From Mycobacterium sp. IS-3022 (GTDB lineage: Bacteria > Actinomycetota > Actinomycetes > Mycobacteriales > Mycobacteriaceae), in NCBI RefSeq assembly GCF_001500065.1, contig NZ_LQIN01000003.1, forward strand, positions 62,001 through 126,000: a DNA stretch of 64,000 nt, in the 5' to 3' direction. The notes below the pieces were generated by a model, which saw only the letters and a list, made by a program, of their open reading frames with translations, did no database searches and had not been told where the DNA came from. Below are positions 61,590 to 64,000 of the stretch, piece by piece. Each line of letters starts with the position of its first letter. The first letter of the stretch is position 1. The translations under genes and the position numbers were made by a program.

Positions 61590-63475
61590 TGACTCGCACC
61601 ACTGAGCGGCCCGCGTCCAGTGCCCGGCCCGCCGCGACGTTGCTCCGGATCGCCACCGCGGGCTCGGTCGACGATGGAAAATCCACGCTCATCGGGCGGC
61701 TGCTCTTCGACTCCAAAGCCGTCATGGAAGACCAATTGGCCTCGGTGGAGCGCACTTCCAAGGAGCGCGGTCACGACTACACCGATCTGGCGCTGGTGAC
61801 CGACGGTCTGCGCGCAGAACGCGAGCAGGGCATCACGATCGACGTCGCCTATCGCTACTTCGCAACGCCCAAGCGCAAATTCATCATCGCCGACACGCCC
61901 GGCCACATTCAGTACACCCGCAACATGGTCACGGGTACCTCCACGGCGCAGTTGGCCATTGTCCTGGTCGACGCCCGCCACGGCCTGCTCGAGCAGTCCC
62001 GTCGGCACGCATTCCTGGCCTCGCTGCTGGGCATCCGCCACATCGTGCTCGCGGTGAACAAGATGGACCTGATCGGTTGGGACAGAGAGCGGTTCGAGAA
62101 GATTCGCGACGACTTCCATGACTTCGCCGCACGCCTGGACATCCACGACGTGACGACGATTCCGTTGTCGGCGCTGAACGGCGACAACGTGGTGACCAAA
62201 TCGGACAACACCCCCTGGTACGAGGGTCCGCCGCTGCTGAGCCACCTCGAAGAGGTCTACATCGCCGGTGACCGCAACCTCGTAGACGTCCGCTTTCCCG
62301 TTCAGTACGTGATCCGCCCACAATCGTTGGAGCACCACGACCACCGCAGTTACGCAGGCACTGTCGCCGGCGGTGTGATGAAGGTCGGCGACGACGTCGT
62401 CGTGCTGCCCGCGGGATTGACGTCCCGGATCGCGGCGATCGAGGGTCCGGCCGGACCGGTCGACGAAGCGTTCCCGCCGATGGCGGTGGCGATCAGCCTG
62501 ACCGACGACATCGACATCTCTCGCGGCGATTTGATCGCGCGGCCGAACAACCAGCCGAGAGTCACCCAGGAGTTCGACGCCACCGTCTGCTGGATGGCCG
62601 ACGGATCCGCGCTGGAGCCCGGCCGCGACTACCTGATCAAGCACACCACCCGCACCACACGGGCCAGGGTCACGGCCCTCGACTACCGACTCGACGTCAA
62701 CACGCTGCACCGCGACAAGGAAGCCACCGCCCTCAAACTCAATGAGCTGGGCCGCATCTCGCTGCGCACGCAACAGCCGCTGTTGCTCGACGAGTACAGC
62801 CGCAACGCGGCCACAGGCTCGTTCATCCTGATCGACCCGAACACCAACGGCACGGTCGCGGCGGGCATGATCCTGCCGCAGGTCACCGCGCGCACCTCGA
62901 GCCCCAACACCGTGCGCCACGAATCGCTGTGCAAGGCCGAGGACCGACTGAGCAAGGGCAAGACCGTGTGGTTCACCGGCCTGTCGGGCTCGGGGAAGTC
63001 GTCGGTGGCGATGCTGGTCGAGCAGAAGCTGATCGAGAAAGGCGTTCCCGCTTATGTTCTCGACGGTGACAACCTTCGCCACGGCCTCAACGCCGACCTC
63101 GGGTTCTCGATGGCCGACCGCGCCGAGAACCAGCGCAGGCTGGCGCACGTCGCGGCGATCCTCGCCGACTCCGGACAGGTGGTGCTGGTGCCGGCGATCA
63201 GTCCGCTCGAGGAGCACCGGGCCCTGGCCAGAAAGGTGACCACCGAGGCGGGCCTGGATTTCTTCGAGGTGTTCTGCGACACCCCGCTGGAGGACTGCGA
63301 ACGTCGTGATCCGAAGGGCCTGTACGCCAAAGCCCGCGCCGGGAAGATCACCCACTTCACCGGTATCGACAGTCCTTATCAACGGCCGAAGAACCCCGAT
63401 CTGCGATTGACTCCCGACCGCGACCCCGAGCAACTCGCCGAGATGGTGATCGAGCTGCTGGAAAACCACCGGTGA
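61589..63475 (+). CDS. cysNC: Bifunctional sulfate adenylyltransferase GTPase / APS kinase, CysNC
   Basis: A 628-residue fusion. The N-terminal CysN GTPase (1-440) has G1 GSVDDGKSTL, G3 DTPGH and G4 NKMD, followed by two beta-barrels. The C-terminal CysC APS kinase (from about 455) has Walker A GLSGSGKSS, then LDGDNLRHGLN. It makes APS with CysD and phosphorylates it to PAPS for sulfation and cysteine synthesis. ATG 61589 overlaps the cysD stop (TGATG). The size matches M. tuberculosis CysN (Rv1286). Confidence 0.97.
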   Translation: MTRTTERPASSARPAATLLRIATAGSVDDGKSTLIGRLLFDSKAVMEDQLASVERTSKERGHDYTDLALVTDGLRAEREQGITIDVAYRYFATPKRKFIIADTPGHIQYTRNMVTGTSTAQLAIVLVDARHGLLEQSRRHAFLASLLGIRHIVLAVNKMDLIGWDRERFEKIRDDFHDFAARLDIHDVTTIPLSALNGDNVVTKSDNTPWYEGPPLLSHLEEVYIAGDRNLVDVRFPVQYVIRPQSLEHHDHRSYAGTVAGGVMKVGDDVVVLPAGLTSRIAAIEGPAGPVDEAFPPMAVAISLTDDIDISRGDLIARPNNQPRVTQEFDATVCWMADGSALEPGRDYLIKHTTRTTRARVTALDYRLDVNTLHRDKEATALKLNELGRISLRTQQPLLLDEYSRNAATGSFILIDPNTNGTVAAGMILPQVTARTSSPNTVRHESLCKAEDRLSKGKTVWFTGLSGSGKSSVAMLVEQKLIEKGVPAYVLDGDNLRHGLNADLGFSMADRAENQRRLAHVAAILADSGQVVLVPAISPLEEHRALARKVTTEAGLDFFEVFCDTPLEDCERRDPKGLYAKARAGKITHFTGIDSPYQRPKNPDLRLTPDRDPEQLAEMVIELLENHR

Positions 63476-64000
63476 GCGATCACGAACTCGCCGCCCGCCT
63501 GGCCACGGCGGCCGGAAAGCTTTTGCTCGACGTCCGCGCCGAGCTGGCCGAAGCGAGCGCAGCCGAACGTAAGGCGGCGGGGGACAAGCGCTCTCACGAC
63601 TTCCTCGCCGAAGCGCTGGCTGCCGAGCGTCCGGACGACGCCGTGCTCTCGGAAGAGGGCGCCGACGACCCGGTCCGCCTGACCGCCGGACGGGTGTGGA
63701 TCATCGACCCGCTCGACGGCACCCGCGAGTTCTCCGAACTGGGACGCGACGACTGGGCGGTTCATGTCGCCCTATGGCAGGCCGGTGAACTGGTCGCCGG
63801 AGCGATCGCCCTTCCCGCGCAAGGCGTCACGTTGGCCACCCCCGCGGTCGACTCACCGCCCGCCGGTCCCGACAAGCCCCGGATCGTGGTCTCGCGGACG
63901 CGCCCGCCCTCGATCGCGCTCGCGGTGCGCGACGCCCTGGACGGCACGTTGGTCGAGATGGGCTCGGCCGGGGCCAAGGTCGCGTCGGTTGTGCAGGGTC
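63472..64000 (+). CDS. cysQ: 3'-phosphoadenosine 5'-phosphate phosphatase CysQ-like, cut by right edge
   Basis: The first 176 residues of an inositol-monophosphatase-fold enzyme, starting at GTG 63472, which overlaps the cysNC stop. The metal-site motif is WIIDPLDGTREFSE (about 75-88), preceded by LSEEGADDP with an acidic ligand near 61-63. The frame then reads GSAGAKVASVVQG at the edge, as in CysQ. The family removes the 3' phosphate from PAP/PAPS, recycling the product of sulfation. In M. tuberculosis cysQ (Rv2131c) is elsewhere; here it is the third gene of the sulfate operon. A complete member would be about 240-250 residues. Confidence 0.92.
   Translation, partial: MSDHELAARLATAAGKLLLDVRAELAEASAAERKAAGDKRSHDFLAEALAAERPDDAVLSEEGADDPVRLTAGRVWIIDPLDGTREFSELGRDDWAVHVALWQAGELVAGAIALPAQGVTLATPAVDSPPAGPDKPRIVVSRTRPPSIALAVRDALDGTLVEMGSAGAKVASVVQG

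Noticed and set aside
61307..63469. 720-codon minus frame antisense to cysNC
   Set aside because: Shadow of a highly conserved gene.
1..64000. tRNA, rRNA, CRISPR arrays, insertion sequences, riboswitches
   Set aside because: None seen on reading both strands; no transposase-like protein and no regular spaced repeat array.

Overview
The window comes from a high-GC actinobacterium, almost certainly a fast-growing Mycobacterium (Mycolicibacterium). Gene order from left to right follows the Mycobacterium tuberculosis block Rv1248c (kgd) to Rv1286 (cysN): kgd, Rv1249c, Rv1250, Rv1251c, lprE, deaD, an acyltransferase, a TetR regulator, cyp130, a glycolate-oxidase-like flavoprotein, the Tap efflux pump, udgB, Rv1260, Rv1261c, Rv1262c, the Rv1264 cyclase, Rv1272c/Rv1273c, lprB, lprC, sixA, the Rv1277/Rv1278 SbcDC pair, Rv1279, the oppBCDA operon, carbonic anhydrase, and cysD-cysNC. 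Family and synteny statements are from memory of these proteins; no search was run. Many genes have a TAnnnT hexamer 6-7 bases before the start codon, the usual mycobacterial leaderless arrangement, and this was used to choose starts.

Bases 1-9745 hold the kgd start, a membrane protein, two MFS exporters, an FAD-linked oxidase and a large nuclease/helicase. Bases 9818-24028 hold lprE, deaD with an acyltransferase, an iron-regulated siderophore-interacting protein with an IdeR box, cyp130-tetR, a second FAD-linked oxidase, Tap, UdgB, a TetR/flavin-monooxygenase divergon with a perfect 18-bp operator, a luciferase-like oxidoreductase, an F420-type nitroreductase, a HIT protein and a hypoxanthine/uracil-DNA glycosylase.

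Bases 24063-35304 carry the Rv1264-type adenylyl cyclase and then an accessory block that replaces the M. tuberculosis amiB2/pknH/embR stretch: a 13E12-family HNH nuclease under a combined LexA and PafBC-type promoter, a secreted protein, a copper-export operon (HMA chaperone, histidine-rich membrane-anchored protein, P1B ATPase) with two RicR-type boxes flanking a decayed methyltransferase gene, D-aminoacyl-tRNA deacylase, an AIM24 protein, a possible ribbon-helix-helix protein preceded by tandem octamers, and a molybdopterin oxidoreductase.

Bases 35324-52669 return to the conserved backbone: heterodimeric ABC exporter, lprB-lprC, sixA, sbcD-sbcC (PafBC-type promoter), GMC oxidoreductase, DUF309 protein and the oppBCDA peptide importer, whose first gene is coupled to a 10-codon leaderless upstream ORF. 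Bases 52878-59368 are a second accessory block: a two-component system followed by a GT2-GtrA glycosyltransferase, a GT39 (ArnT/PMT-like) glycosyltransferase and a small secreted protein. A frameshifted C-terminal remnant of a second GT39 gene lies inside it. The window ends with carbonic anhydrase, a thioesterase and the sulfate-activation operon cysD-cysNC-cysQ, cut by the right edge.

The DNA-maintenance genes (Rv1251c-like nuclease/helicase, udgB, hypoxanthine glycosylase, HNH, sbcDC) and the metal-responsive genes (IdeR-box SIP, RicR-box copper operon) are the two themes that recur. No rRNA, tRNA, CRISPR array or intact insertion sequence was seen.
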